NCBI GenBank assembly: GCA_047638395.1
Contig: JBLIMV010000021.1
Span: 50,870 to 114,869 of the forward strand
Reading direction: 5' to 3'
Source: CAXBCP01 sp047638395
Lineage (GTDB): Bacteria; Pseudomonadota; Alphaproteobacteria; MPNO01; UBA830
DNA length: 64,000 nucleotides
Below, piece after piece: positions 9,295 through 17,619 of this stretch (the stretch's first letter is position 1; every line of letters begins with the position of its first letter). The notes below the pieces were generated by a model. It ran no database searches, was not told the origin of the DNA, and saw only the letters and a list, made by a program, of their open reading frames with translations. Made by a program: the position numbers and the translations under genes.

Positions 9295-10047
9295 ATGACC
9301 AGGCTTCATAAAGTACCTGTGATTGTCGGCCTGTTCGGGTTGTTGGCGTGTGCCATGCTTCTCGAACTGGCCGTCAATTTCGGCTGGGTGATGGAAATTA
9401 TTGTTCCGCGCCCGACCGATACAGTCCTGTCCTTCCCGACGCTTCAGGAAGACATGGACCTGATCGGCAATTTTTTCGTCACGCTCGGAATGACGGCGGC
9501 GGCGACGGCACTTGCCCTGGCGATCGGGCTTCCATTTGGCTATTTCCTGTACCGGCGTGAGGCCTATGGCATAGCCTATGAAGGCTGGCTTGCAGCCGCG
9601 TTTTCAACGCCGATCGTTCTGCTATATCCGTTGTTTCTGGTGATCCTCGGGCGCAACCATATGACGTTGATCGTGATGGGGTGCATACCCGGGGCGATCC
9701 CGATTGCGATCCAGACGCGCCAGGGACTACTTGGCGTATCGAAAACGCTGGTCAATGTCGGGCGCAGCTTCAACGTGTCGGAACGCGATATGTTCCGGAA
9801 AATCATGTTGCCGAGCGCGGTGCCGACGATCTTTACCGGCATCCGGATCGGCGTAATGTACACCCTCGTTAATATCGTCGCGATCGAATACCTCATCGAT
9901 TTCGGTGGACTTGGGCGCATCGTTTCGCAGATGTACGATAATTTCGATATACCGGAGACCTATGCGGCGATCGTTGCCGTTATTCTGGTAAGCACGTTCT
10001 TCTACTGGGGATTCGGGAGGGTTGAAAAATGGCTCAGGCCGGTGTGA
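9295..10047 (+). CDS. ABC transporter permease (1 of 2)
   Basis: A 250-residue inner-membrane permease with about six hydrophobic segments. The cytoplasmic EAA-like loop reads GRSFNVSERDMFRKIMLPSAVPTIFTG, which docks the ATPase. It belongs to the BPD_transp_1 (SsuC/TauC) group. Its 3' end overlaps the second permease gene by 19 bp, so the two are probably translationally coupled and form a heterodimeric channel. Confidence 0.92.
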   Translation: MTRLHKVPVIVGLFGLLACAMLLELAVNFGWVMEIIVPRPTDTVLSFPTLQEDMDLIGNFFVTLGMTAAATALALAIGLPFGYFLYRREAYGIAYEGWLAAAFSTPIVLLYPLFLVILGRNHMTLIVMGCIPGAIPIAIQTRQGLLGVSKTLVNVGRSFNVSERDMFRKIMLPSAVPTIFTGIRIGVMYTLVNIVAIEYLIDFGGLGRIVSQMYDNFDIPETYAAIVAVILVSTFFYWGFGRVEKWLRPV

Positions 10048-10910
10048 TCAAAGGAACTGTCCCCGCCGTAAGTCAGGTTGAGAGATCGCTGGACAGCCGG
10101 GTGACGCGCATTCGCTTTTTGACCTGCATTGGTGCGGTTGTTTTGTGGGAAATCATCGCGACGCTCGGGTCCTTCGGCATCCTTTATAACGATGTGGTGC
10201 CGCATATCTGGAATATCGTAATTGCGGTAGGGCAGGAGCTCATCTCGGCGAGCTTCTACAGCGATCTTGGGATGACCTTCGCTGCCCATAGCGTTGGATT
10301 TATCTGTGGTGCGGCGCTGGCGGTCTTCGTCGGTATCTGGCTTGGGACGAACAAGTTGATCCGCGAAGCGATGCTTCCCTATTTGAATGCCATTGGTTCG
10401 ACGCCCAAGATCATTTTTCTGCCGATCATCTTCCTGATGTTTGGCGTGGGGATTGAATCAAAGATGGCCAAGGGCTCGATGTCAGCGTTTTTCCCGGTGG
10501 TCTTTACCACGACACTGGGGATGATGCTGATCAACCCGGTACTGATCCGGGTCGGCCGCACATTCAACCTCACCAAATGGCAGATGATCACAAAGATCTA
10601 CATGCCGGCGATGGTAAACCCGGTGATCACGGGGTTCCGGTTGGGCGTGGCGATCACGGTCATCGGCGTGCTTGTAGCCGAGCTGAAATTCGCTGATGGC
10701 GGTCTGGGCTACCGGCTGGGGATTTATTACGAGCAGTTTCAAATCGCCCCGATGTATGCTGTGATTGTGCTGATCTTCGCATTGGCAGCGGCCGCAAATT
10801 CGGGGATGACGAAGTTGCAGGACAGGGTGAACCGCCACATGGCGCCAACTACAACCAAAGGCAAAAAGGCCCGGGCAAGCGCGTCCGGCGGCCTTGGCGT
10901 CGTTAATTAA
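10029..10910 (+). CDS. ABC transporter permease (2 of 2)
   Basis: A 293-residue permease of the same family with five or six hydrophobic segments and the EAA-like loop GRTFNLTKWQMITKIYMPAMVNPVITG. It starts inside the 3' end of the first permease gene, preceded by GGGAGG. A basic, hydrophilic C-terminal tail (TTKGKKARASASGG) extends about 20 residues past the last membrane segment. Confidence 0.92.
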   Translation: MAQAGVIKGTVPAVSQVERSLDSRVTRIRFLTCIGAVVLWEIIATLGSFGILYNDVVPHIWNIVIAVGQELISASFYSDLGMTFAAHSVGFICGAALAVFVGIWLGTNKLIREAMLPYLNAIGSTPKIIFLPIIFLMFGVGIESKMAKGSMSAFFPVVFTTTLGMMLINPVLIRVGRTFNLTKWQMITKIYMPAMVNPVITGFRLGVAITVIGVLVAELKFADGGLGYRLGIYYEQFQIAPMYAVIVLIFALAAAANSGMTKLQDRVNRHMAPTTTKGKKARASASGGLGVVN

Positions 10911-10940
10911 TCGATTTGCGTCGGAAGGATTAGAGGGAAT

Positions 10941-11309
10941 ATGGCCAAGGAACTTTTTGTATCGAAATCGGATGACTTGCAGGACGGCGATCGAAAGATC
11001 GTCCCGAACGGAAATTACGAGATTGGCGTCTACCGGGTGAATGGCAATCTGTTCGCCTATCAGAACGTCTGCCCGCATCAGGGCGGTCCGGCCTGCGAAG
11101 GTCTGTTGATGGCGAAGGTCGAAGAGGTCATCGCCGAAGACAAAACCTATCAGGGAATGACCTTCAACCACGATGAAATGCACATCGTGTGCCCCTGGCA
11201 TGGCTGGGAGTTCGATCTGGAAACCGGTGACATGGTCGCCGACCGCAAGTTCCGGCTGAAGAAATACGAAGTCGCGGAAAAGGATGACGGCATTTATGTC
11301 ACCCTCTGA
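10941..11309 (+). CDS. Rieske [2Fe-2S] ferredoxin-like protein
   Basis: A 122-residue stand-alone Rieske protein. Cluster ligands are C44-P-H46 and C84-P-W-H87. The 37-residue spacing between the ligand pairs is much longer than the 15-17 usual for Rieske ferredoxins, and the extra loop is acidic. There is no signal peptide, so it is cytosolic and probably transfers electrons to an oxygenase. No oxygenase is adjacent: it lies between the ABC importer and the amidohydrolases and overlaps the next small gene by 14 bp. Confidence 0.88.
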   Translation: MAKELFVSKSDDLQDGDRKIVPNGNYEIGVYRVNGNLFAYQNVCPHQGGPACEGLLMAKVEEVIAEDKTYQGMTFNHDEMHIVCPWHGWEFDLETGDMVADRKFRLKKYEVAEKDDGIYVTL

Positions 11310-11676
11310 CGAGATCACCGATGAAGACATCGCCAATTCGCCGTTCCACGGAAAGGCGACAGCGCGGATCGCGCAGGAATCCGGCGACCCGTTGGCGGAT
11401 GTCGATGTCGAGACCGAAAAACTCAAAGCGATGGCCCGGCGAATTCTCGATCTGAAAGACGGCGAAACGCCGAGCCAGGAAATGATCCAGGAAGGCCTCG
11501 GAGCGCTGACCCGGCTTTATACTGTCCGCTATCAAAGCGGTGAGCGCTGGGATCCGTTTTTGAACGGGCGCGGCATGCCGGTGACATCGGTGATGATTAT
11601 GTCCACGGCCATGTTGCAGGCCGTGAATATCGAACTGTTCGAACTTGGAATGTGGCAGGCCTGGTCAGGTGGCTAG
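11296..11676 (+). CDS. conserved small protein of unknown function
   Basis: A 126-residue acidic, mostly helical-looking protein that I do not recognise. It reads ITDEDIANSPFHGKATARIA at the start, contains ALTRLYTVRYQSGERWDPF in the middle, and ends with a hydrophobic helix (MIMSTAMLQAVNIELFELGM). Its start overlaps the end of the Rieske gene by 14 bp (a second ATG at 11284 is also possible), so the two are probably coupled. It may be a partner or subunit of the Rieske/amidohydrolase module; this is inferred from position only. Confidence 0.75.
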   Translation: MSPSDEITDEDIANSPFHGKATARIAQESGDPLADVDVETEKLKAMARRILDLKDGETPSQEMIQEGLGALTRLYTVRYQSGERWDPFLNGRGMPVTSVMIMSTAMLQAVNIELFELGMWQAWSGG

Positions 11677-11739
11677 AAGTCGGGCGGTTTGAAGCCGGGC
11701 GGCTAAAATTTTTTGAAGATTTGACGAAGGAGGGACGAC

Positions 11740-12969
11740 ATGGAAATCCCCACAGATCACCTAAACAAGATGTCGGTCGCGGAGTTCGATACGTCGAAGC
11801 TCCTGATCAACGCGGCGCGCCAGCGCGACCAGCGGGGCTTCGACAAGACGCTGATCATCGACGTCGATTGCCACCATTACGAAAATGAATCCATGAAAGA
11901 GATCGTCGAGTTCATCGATGATCCGGTTCTGCGCCGCACAGCGCAGGTCTATTCGGGTGCCGGAACCGGTGCCAACAGCCCGTTCATGATGGGCAGTCCC
12001 GGTTCGCAGGATGTGGCAGGGCGCGTGACGCGCTATCCGCTGCGCAAGATGGATCAGACGCCAGACGACGACAAGCATCGCGATATTCACCTGTCGCTCA
12101 AATGGATGGACGCTATGGGCGTCGATTACGTGATGCTGTTCCCGACGCCGATGTTGCTGCTCGGGCTGCACCCGGTGCCGGAATATGAAGTCGCCATGTC
12201 GCGTGCTTATAACCGCTGGCTGACGGAAAAAATCCTTCAGGAAGAAAAACGCCTGAAGACCATGCTGTACCTGCCGTTTAATGATCCGGACGAGACTTAC
12301 AAGATGGTCAAGGATTTCGGTGACCGCGAAGGCGTCTGCGGTTTCATGGTGGTGTCGACGCGCTACAAGCCGGTCTACGACAACGCCTATATGAAAACCT
12401 ATTCCCTGATCGAGGAAATGGGCAAGCCACTCGCTTTCCACGGCTCATACAGCTGGAACGACCACCTTCTCGGCAATACCAACCGCTTCCTTGTGACCCA
12501 CGCGCTGGGTTTCACCGTGTTTAATGCGGTGCATATGTGCAACTGGATCGTGAACGGATTGCCGGAACGTTTCCCGAAGATGGACGTGATGTGGATTGAA
12601 TCCGGTCTTGCCTGGATTCCCTGGTTGATGCAACGCCTCGATAACGATTACCGCATGCGGTCGTCCGAGGCGCCGTTGCTCACAAAACTACCGAGCGAAT
12701 ACATGCAGGACATGTTCTATTCGTCGCAGCCGATGGAAATGCCGCACGATATGGACGTTCTTGAAATGACGTTCAAGATGATCAAGGCGGAAACCCAGCT
12801 CTGCTGGTGTTCGGACTATCCGCATTGGGACATGGACGTGCCGAGTGTGATCTGGGATCTGCCGTTCCTCGATGAACGCCAGAAAAAGAACATTCTCGGC
12901 GAGAACGCCCGGAAACTCTACAACATGGATGTGTCGGACCGCTTCCCAAACTATAAGCCGCCGGTCTAG
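11740..12969 (+). CDS. amidohydrolase family protein (ACMSD-like), copy 1
   Basis: A 409-residue metal-dependent hydrolase/decarboxylase of the amidohydrolase 2 (ACMSD/TIM-barrel) family. Visible candidate metal or catalytic residues are the DVDCHHYE segment near residues 41-48, a histidine in LAFHGS (about 234) and an aspartate in SDYPHWD (about 359). Family members hydrolyse amides or decarboxylate aromatic or enol acids. A very strong AAGGAGGGAC ribosome site precedes the ATG. The gene is followed 20 bp later by a near-copy of itself. Copy 1 has CWCSDYP where copy 2 has CWSSDYP. Confidence 0.88.
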   Translation: MEIPTDHLNKMSVAEFDTSKLLINAARQRDQRGFDKTLIIDVDCHHYENESMKEIVEFIDDPVLRRTAQVYSGAGTGANSPFMMGSPGSQDVAGRVTRYPLRKMDQTPDDDKHRDIHLSLKWMDAMGVDYVMLFPTPMLLLGLHPVPEYEVAMSRAYNRWLTEKILQEEKRLKTMLYLPFNDPDETYKMVKDFGDREGVCGFMVVSTRYKPVYDNAYMKTYSLIEEMGKPLAFHGSYSWNDHLLGNTNRFLVTHALGFTVFNAVHMCNWIVNGLPERFPKMDVMWIESGLAWIPWLMQRLDNDYRMRSSEAPLLTKLPSEYMQDMFYSSQPMEMPHDMDVLEMTFKMIKAETQLCWCSDYPHWDMDVPSVIWDLPFLDERQKKNILGENARKLYNMDVSDRFPNYKPPV

Positions 12970-12989
12970 GCAGCGTCAGAAACCCGCGC

Positions 12990-14219
12990 GTGGAAATTCC
13001 GACAGATCATTTGCACAAAATGACGGTAGAGGAGTTCGATACATCGAAACTCCTCATCAACGCAGCGCGTCAGCGCGACCAGCGGGGCTTGGACAAGACG
13101 CTGATCGTCGATGTGGATTGTCACCATTACGAAAATGAATCGATGTCCGACATCATCGAATTCATTGAAGATCCGGTGCTGCGACGGACCGGCCAAGTCT
13201 ATGCAGGTGCCGGTACCGGCGCGAACAATCCGTTCATGGTCGGTAGTCCCGGCGCGCAGGACGTCGCCGGACGGATCACCCGTTACCCGCTGCGCAAAAT
13301 GGATCCGACGCCGGAGGACGGCACGCACCGCGATATTCATCTGTCGCTGAAATGGATGGATGCGCTCGGCGTCGATTACGCGATGCTGTTCCCCGGGCCG
13401 ATGCTGCTGCTTGGTCTGCACCCGGTGCCGGAATACGAAGTCGCCATGTCGCGGGCGTATAACCGCTGGTTGACGGAGAAAATTCTGGCAGAGGAAAGCC
13501 GCCTCAAGACGATGCTGTATCTGCCGTTCAACGATCCGGACGAGACTTACAAGATGGTCCAGGATTTTGGCGATGCGCCAGGGGTTGCCGGGTTCATGGT
13601 GGTGTCCACCCGGTACAAGCCGGTCTACGACAATGCCTATATGAAGACATATTCCCTGATCGAGGAGATGGGCAAGCCGTTGGCGTTCCATGCGTCATTC
13701 AGCTGGAATGACAAGCTTCTTGGAAATACCAACCGCTTTCTCGTCACCCATGCGCTCGGCTTTACCCTCTTCAACGCCGTACACATGTGTAACTGGATCA
13801 TAAACGGCCTGCCCGAACGGTTCCCCAAGCTCGATGTGATGTGGATCGAATCCGGTCTTGCCTGGATACCGTGGCTGATGCAGCGCCTCGACAATGATTA
13901 CCGGATGCGGTCGTCCGAAGCGCCGCTGCTGCGGAAGCTGCCGAGCGAATACATGCAGGACATGTTCTATTCGTCGCAGCCGATGGAAATGCCGCACGAT
14001 CCCGACATTCTCGAAATGACCTTCAAGATGATCAAAGCGGAGACTCAGCTGTGTTGGTCTTCCGACTATCCGCACTGGGATATGGATCTGCCGAGCGTGA
14101 TCTGGGATCTGCCGTTCCTCGACGAACGCCAGAAAAAGAACATTCTCGGCGAGAACGCCCGGAAACTCTACAACATGGATGTGTCGGACCGCTTCCCGAA
14201 CTATAAGCCGCCGGTTTAA
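12990..14219 (+). CDS. amidohydrolase family protein (ACMSD-like), copy 2
   Basis: A 409-residue tandem paralogue of the preceding gene with the same length and no gaps; by eye about nine in ten residues match. All candidate active-site residues are kept. The GTG at 12990 aligns with the ATG of copy 1 but has no recognisable ribosome site, so it may depend on translation of copy 1. Substitutions cluster at about residues 80-110 and 195-245, whereas the last 100 bases are almost identical between copies, which suggests recent gene conversion or selection. Its stop overlaps the convergent transporter gene by 4 bp. Confidence 0.87.
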   Translation: MEIPTDHLHKMTVEEFDTSKLLINAARQRDQRGLDKTLIVDVDCHHYENESMSDIIEFIEDPVLRRTGQVYAGAGTGANNPFMVGSPGAQDVAGRITRYPLRKMDPTPEDGTHRDIHLSLKWMDALGVDYAMLFPGPMLLLGLHPVPEYEVAMSRAYNRWLTEKILAEESRLKTMLYLPFNDPDETYKMVQDFGDAPGVAGFMVVSTRYKPVYDNAYMKTYSLIEEMGKPLAFHASFSWNDKLLGNTNRFLVTHALGFTLFNAVHMCNWIINGLPERFPKLDVMWIESGLAWIPWLMQRLDNDYRMRSSEAPLLRKLPSEYMQDMFYSSQPMEMPHDPDILEMTFKMIKAETQLCWSSDYPHWDMDLPSVIWDLPFLDERQKKNILGENARKLYNMDVSDRFPNYKPPV

Positions 14220-15223
14220 TCGGCGGGCTTGGCGGGGGGAGGCGGCGGATCGGGAATCAGTATCCGCCCGCAGGCGACGTCTATCAGGGTCCGCACCAGG
14301 ATGTAGGCGATAAGCACTGTTGCGAAGATGAGGATCACCTGGCCTGCGGCAAGCAGGTACGTGTTGTTGGTGGCGCTAGCGTATATCAGTGTCGCCGCGC
14401 CGATGATGTCGAGCGGGAACGAATAGGCCCACCAGCCCATCGAAAATTTCACCCGCAGGAACGTTCGTATCATCGAGATGTTCAGCAGCAGCAGGAACAG
14501 TGCGAAGTAGTAAATCATCCGCGTGAACGGCGAGATGTCGCCCGGCACAAGCAGCGGAAAAATCAACGACATGAGTGCTGGCGGCACGATGAGCACGAAA
14601 TAGCTCGGTGTCAGCGGCGCGGGCAGGCCCGGTCCGAACATGATCCTGTACATCAGGACGGCCGATAGTAGTACCCAGACGATCGCGCCGATTGAAAAGA
14701 AGAACCAGCTCAATTCGATATAGCCGAAGGATGGGCCGATCAGTGCCGTCAGGAGACTGCCGACGCCGGGGATCAGCCAGATCGGGTTCATTTTTGCCAT
14801 TTCCTGCGGCCGCAGGTACCAGCGTGAAAAGATGTAAAATGTCAGAAACAGGCTGAGCCCGGCACCGCCAAAAAACAGAACCTGCGCCACACCAGCATGT
14901 AACGGCAGGACTGCCGGTACCTGGAGCAGGATGGCCAGCGGCGCCCCTCCGAGAAACGGGCCTTTTGCCGGGTGGTCGAAATCCCGCCACAGCATCGCCG
15001 GATAGAGCAGGCATTTGGCGAGATAGGCAGATGCGACGACCGCCAGCATCACGCCCCCGATGATGAGCGCGATATCGCCCGGGAGCGAGGGCCAGTCGAG
15101 AATCTTCTCCGCCTGCCGCCAGGCGAGGCCAAGGCCGGATACACCCATCACCGCCCCGAAGAAGGTCGGCGGTATGTGGGCGAGGGGAGAGGAAGGTTGT
15201 TCAGCAGATTGGATTGTATTCAT
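14216..15223 (-). CDS. TDT-family transporter (TehA/SLAC1-like, C4-dicarboxylate/anion channel fold)
   Basis: A 335-residue integral membrane protein with about ten hydrophobic segments. The start HIPPTFFGAVMGVSGLGLAWR is characteristic of the tellurite-resistance/dicarboxylate transporter family (TehA, SLAC1, malate exporter Mae1). It should move small anions across the inner membrane. The ATG at 15223 is chosen because the 84 codons of open frame upstream lack family similarity and cover the start of the divergent PrpD-like gene. The C-terminus is proline-rich. Confidence 0.85.
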   Translation of the reverse strand: MNTIQSAEQPSSPLAHIPPTFFGAVMGVSGLGLAWRQAEKILDWPSLPGDIALIIGGVMLAVVASAYLAKCLLYPAMLWRDFDHPAKGPFLGGAPLAILLQVPAVLPLHAGVAQVLFFGGAGLSLFLTFYIFSRWYLRPQEMAKMNPIWLIPGVGSLLTALIGPSFGYIELSWFFFSIGAIVWVLLSAVLMYRIMFGPGLPAPLTPSYFVLIVPPALMSLIFPLLVPGDISPFTRMIYYFALFLLLLNISMIRTFLRVKFSMGWWAYSFPLDIIGAATLIYASATNNTYLLAAGQVILIFATVLIAYILVRTLIDVACGRILIPDPPPPPAKPAD

Positions 15224-15329
15224 GGGCCGAAACCTAATGCCGCGCCCCATTTGTGCAAGCCACCGCCAATCGCTTTTATGAAGGCGGCGAAGAATGTAAT
15301 AATGGTGTCCCAGACAAAAGGCGACGCCC

Positions 15330-16649
15330 ATGAATACCGACCCTTCCAACCTGCTTGATCCCCAATTCGACGGCACCCTGACCGAGGGACTCGTCTCCCT
15401 GATCCGCAACAAGCCGGTCGACCAGGTGGATCTCGATGCCATGGCATTGTTCACGCTTGACGGTATCGCCAACATGCTCGCGGGCCGCCGGTCCGTGCCG
15501 GGTGAAAAGCTGCTCGCCTATCTGAAGGGCAAGGAAGGCGACACGGGCCGTCGCGCCCTGGTGATGGGCGGGTTGACCCATATCCTCGAAGTCGATGACC
15601 TGCATAAGGCGTCGGTCGTGCACCCCGCATGCGTGACGATACCGGCCGCACTTGCGCTCGCCGGCGATGACATGCCGTCCGGCACCGACTTTCTCAAGGC
15701 GATCCTGTTCGGCTTTGAAGCCTGTACGCGTGTCGGCATGTCGGTCGGCAGGGCGCATTACAAAGTCTGGCACAACACGGCGACCTGCGGCACCTTCGGC
15801 GGTGCGATGACGGCAGCCACGCTGATGGGGCTGACGGACGGAGAAACCGTGCACGCACTTGGCAATGCGGGAACGCAATCCGCCGGGCTGTGGGAATTCC
15901 TCAACACCGGCGCGATGAGCAAACATCTGCATGCCGGGCGCGGTGCGGAGGCGGGCATTGTCGCCGCCGAACTGGCGCAGCTTGGATTTACCGGTCCGCC
16001 CGCAATCCTCGAAGGCCCGCAGGGGCTTTATGCCGGCGCCTGTCCGGACCCCGATCCTGACGCCGTGCTGCGCGACCCGGATGCGCCCTGGCAGGTTCAC
16101 CTGACATCGATCAAGCCGTGGCCGTCATGCCGGCATACGCACCCGGTGATTGATGCAGCACTTGAGCTTTCCGGCAAGATAGACGTGGACGCGATTGAGA
16201 GCATCGATGTGGCCGTCTATCAGGCATCCATCGATGTGTGTGATCGCCCCGTGCCGGAAAGCGAATACGAAGCGAAATTCTCGGTCCAGCATTGTGTGGC
16301 GATCAGCCTGCTTGACGGCAAATGCGTCTTTGCCTCTTTCGATCCGTCAGGGCGCGAGCGTGCGGCCGAATTGCGCAAATTGATCTCGGTCCGCGCAGGC
16401 GAGACCTACAGCAATGCCTATCCGAAAGACTGGGGCGGCGAAGTGACGGTAAACCTCAAAGACGGCGCTTCGGTGACCGCGGCGCGGACGGCCTGCAAGG
16501 GCGATCCGGAACTCGCCCTTACCCGCGATGAGATGATCGACAAGGCGCGCGATCTTCTGACCTTCGCCACTGTGAACGACGTCGATGCCGTCATTGACGG
16601 GGTGCTCGGCATGGCAAATGGCGGCCCGGTGCCGGAAATTACTCTCTGA
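15330..16649 (+). CDS. MmgE/PrpD family protein
   Basis: A 439-residue protein of the 2-methylcitrate dehydratase/cis-aconitate decarboxylase (MmgE/PrpD) family. It has the N-terminal helical domain motif GGLTHILEVDDLHKASVVHPACVTIPAALALA, a glycine-rich HNTATCGTFGGAMTAATL stretch, and the conserved WPSCRHTHPVIDAAL. It is unlike the longer PrpD at 20916, so it probably dehydrates or isomerises a different tricarboxylic or hydroxy acid. An isocitrate-lyase-superfamily gene follows 25 bp later, mirroring prpD-prpB. Confidence 0.87.
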   Translation: MNTDPSNLLDPQFDGTLTEGLVSLIRNKPVDQVDLDAMALFTLDGIANMLAGRRSVPGEKLLAYLKGKEGDTGRRALVMGGLTHILEVDDLHKASVVHPACVTIPAALALAGDDMPSGTDFLKAILFGFEACTRVGMSVGRAHYKVWHNTATCGTFGGAMTAATLMGLTDGETVHALGNAGTQSAGLWEFLNTGAMSKHLHAGRGAEAGIVAAELAQLGFTGPPAILEGPQGLYAGACPDPDPDAVLRDPDAPWQVHLTSIKPWPSCRHTHPVIDAALELSGKIDVDAIESIDVAVYQASIDVCDRPVPESEYEAKFSVQHCVAISLLDGKCVFASFDPSGRERAAELRKLISVRAGETYSNAYPKDWGGEVTVNLKDGASVTAARTACKGDPELALTRDEMIDKARDLLTFATVNDVDAVIDGVLGMANGGPVPEITL

Positions 16650-16674
16650 TCCACGAACATAACGGGGAACCATC

Positions 16675-17505
16675 ATGGACAAAGCGACACTGATCGCGCG
16701 GGCCGAGAAACTTCAGGCCCTGATCGATGCGGATGAAACACTGGTACTGCCCAATGTGTGGGATGTCGCCGGCGCGCGCATTGTTGCCGAACAAGGCTAT
16801 CCCGTGATCGCGACATCCAGCGCAGGTGTCGCCTGGTCGCTTGGATGCCCGGACGGTGAAATCATCAGCCGCGACGACATGCTGTTCATGGTCAAAAAAA
16901 TTGCGGATGCGGTCGACCTGCCGGTGACCGCCGATATGGAGGCCGGCTACGGCGAAGCCCCGGAAGCCGTGGCGGACACGGTCACGGCTACGCTGAATGC
17001 AGGCGCTGCGGGCGCCAATATCGAAGACAGCTCGTCACAGGCCGCCGGCCATCCGTTGCTCGATTACGATCTGTCAGTTGCCCGTATTCGGGCGGCGAAG
17101 AAGGCCGCTGATGATTACGGCGTGCCGTTCGTGATCAACGCGCGCACGGATGGCTTTTTTGGCGGGCCGGGCGAGGGCGTCTTTGAAGAAGCGGTCCGGC
17201 GCTGCAATGCCTATCTGGAAGAGGGCGCGGGGTGCGTCTTCGTGCCGTTCGTCCCTGACCGTGAGACGATGGAAAAGCTGGTTGCGGCTATTGATGGACC
17301 GGTGAATTTTCTCGCCAATCCGGCTGCCCCTGATCTGGGTCAGATGCAGGAAATGGGTGTTGCGCGCGTCAGTATCGGCGGGCTGTTCTCGCTGCTGATT
17401 TATACACAGATGCGCGAAGCCTGCGAAGAGATGCGCAAATCCGGCACGCTGAACTGGGGCAAAGACAACATCATTCACCCGGCGATGAACAAGCTGATGG
17501 GGTGA
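16675..17505 (+). CDS. isocitrate lyase/PEP mutase superfamily protein
   Basis: A 276-residue TIM-barrel enzyme of the isocitrate lyase/phosphoenolpyruvate mutase superfamily. Motifs include the ATSSAGVAWSLG start, the metal-binding DMEAGYGEAPEAVADTV and NIEDSS, and INARTDGFF. It lacks the KKCGH/KRCGH loop that marks true (methyl)isocitrate lyases, so an oxaloacetate hydrolase, PEP mutase-like or lyase role on another C3-C6 acid is more likely. It probably forms a two-gene operon with the MmgE/PrpD protein just upstream. Confidence 0.87.
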   Translation: MDKATLIARAEKLQALIDADETLVLPNVWDVAGARIVAEQGYPVIATSSAGVAWSLGCPDGEIISRDDMLFMVKKIADAVDLPVTADMEAGYGEAPEAVADTVTATLNAGAAGANIEDSSSQAAGHPLLDYDLSVARIRAAKKAADDYGVPFVINARTDGFFGGPGEGVFEEAVRRCNAYLEEGAGCVFVPFVPDRETMEKLVAAIDGPVNFLANPAAPDLGQMQEMGVARVSIGGLFSLLIYTQMREACEEMRKSGTLNWGKDNIIHPAMNKLMG

Positions 17506-17520
17506 GGTTAGCTAAAACCC

Positions 17521-17600
17521 TGTCACCCCGGATTTATTCCGGGGGGGCAGTCTTGTTAGACGCGCGGTTTCTGGATCCCGGGACAAGCCCGGGATGACAA
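17521..17600. repeat. GTCA(C/T)CCCGG intergenic palindromic repeat, copy 1
   Basis: An imperfect palindrome of about 80 bp begins TGTCACCCCGG and ends CCCGGGATGACA, with two internal hairpins (CCGGATTTATTCCGG and CCCGGGACAAGCCCGGG). It belongs to the short dispersed repeats common in alphaproteobacterial intergenic DNA. It lies between two convergent genes and could act as a bidirectional transcription terminator. A second copy lies just beyond the other end of the ThDP gene. Confidence 0.75.
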
Positions 17601-17619
17601 TCGGCGCAAGGCTTTGGTT

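Larger units (their letters stand above)
11740..14219 (+). repeat. tandem gene duplication, period 1250 bp
   Basis: The two amidohydrolase genes form a direct repeat with a constant 1250-bp offset. Long identical tracts are visible near the 3' ends, for example the last roughly 95 bases of each gene and the block coding for PSEYMQDMFYSSQPMEMPH. Elsewhere third-position differences are common, so the duplication is not brand new. Confidence 0.9.
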
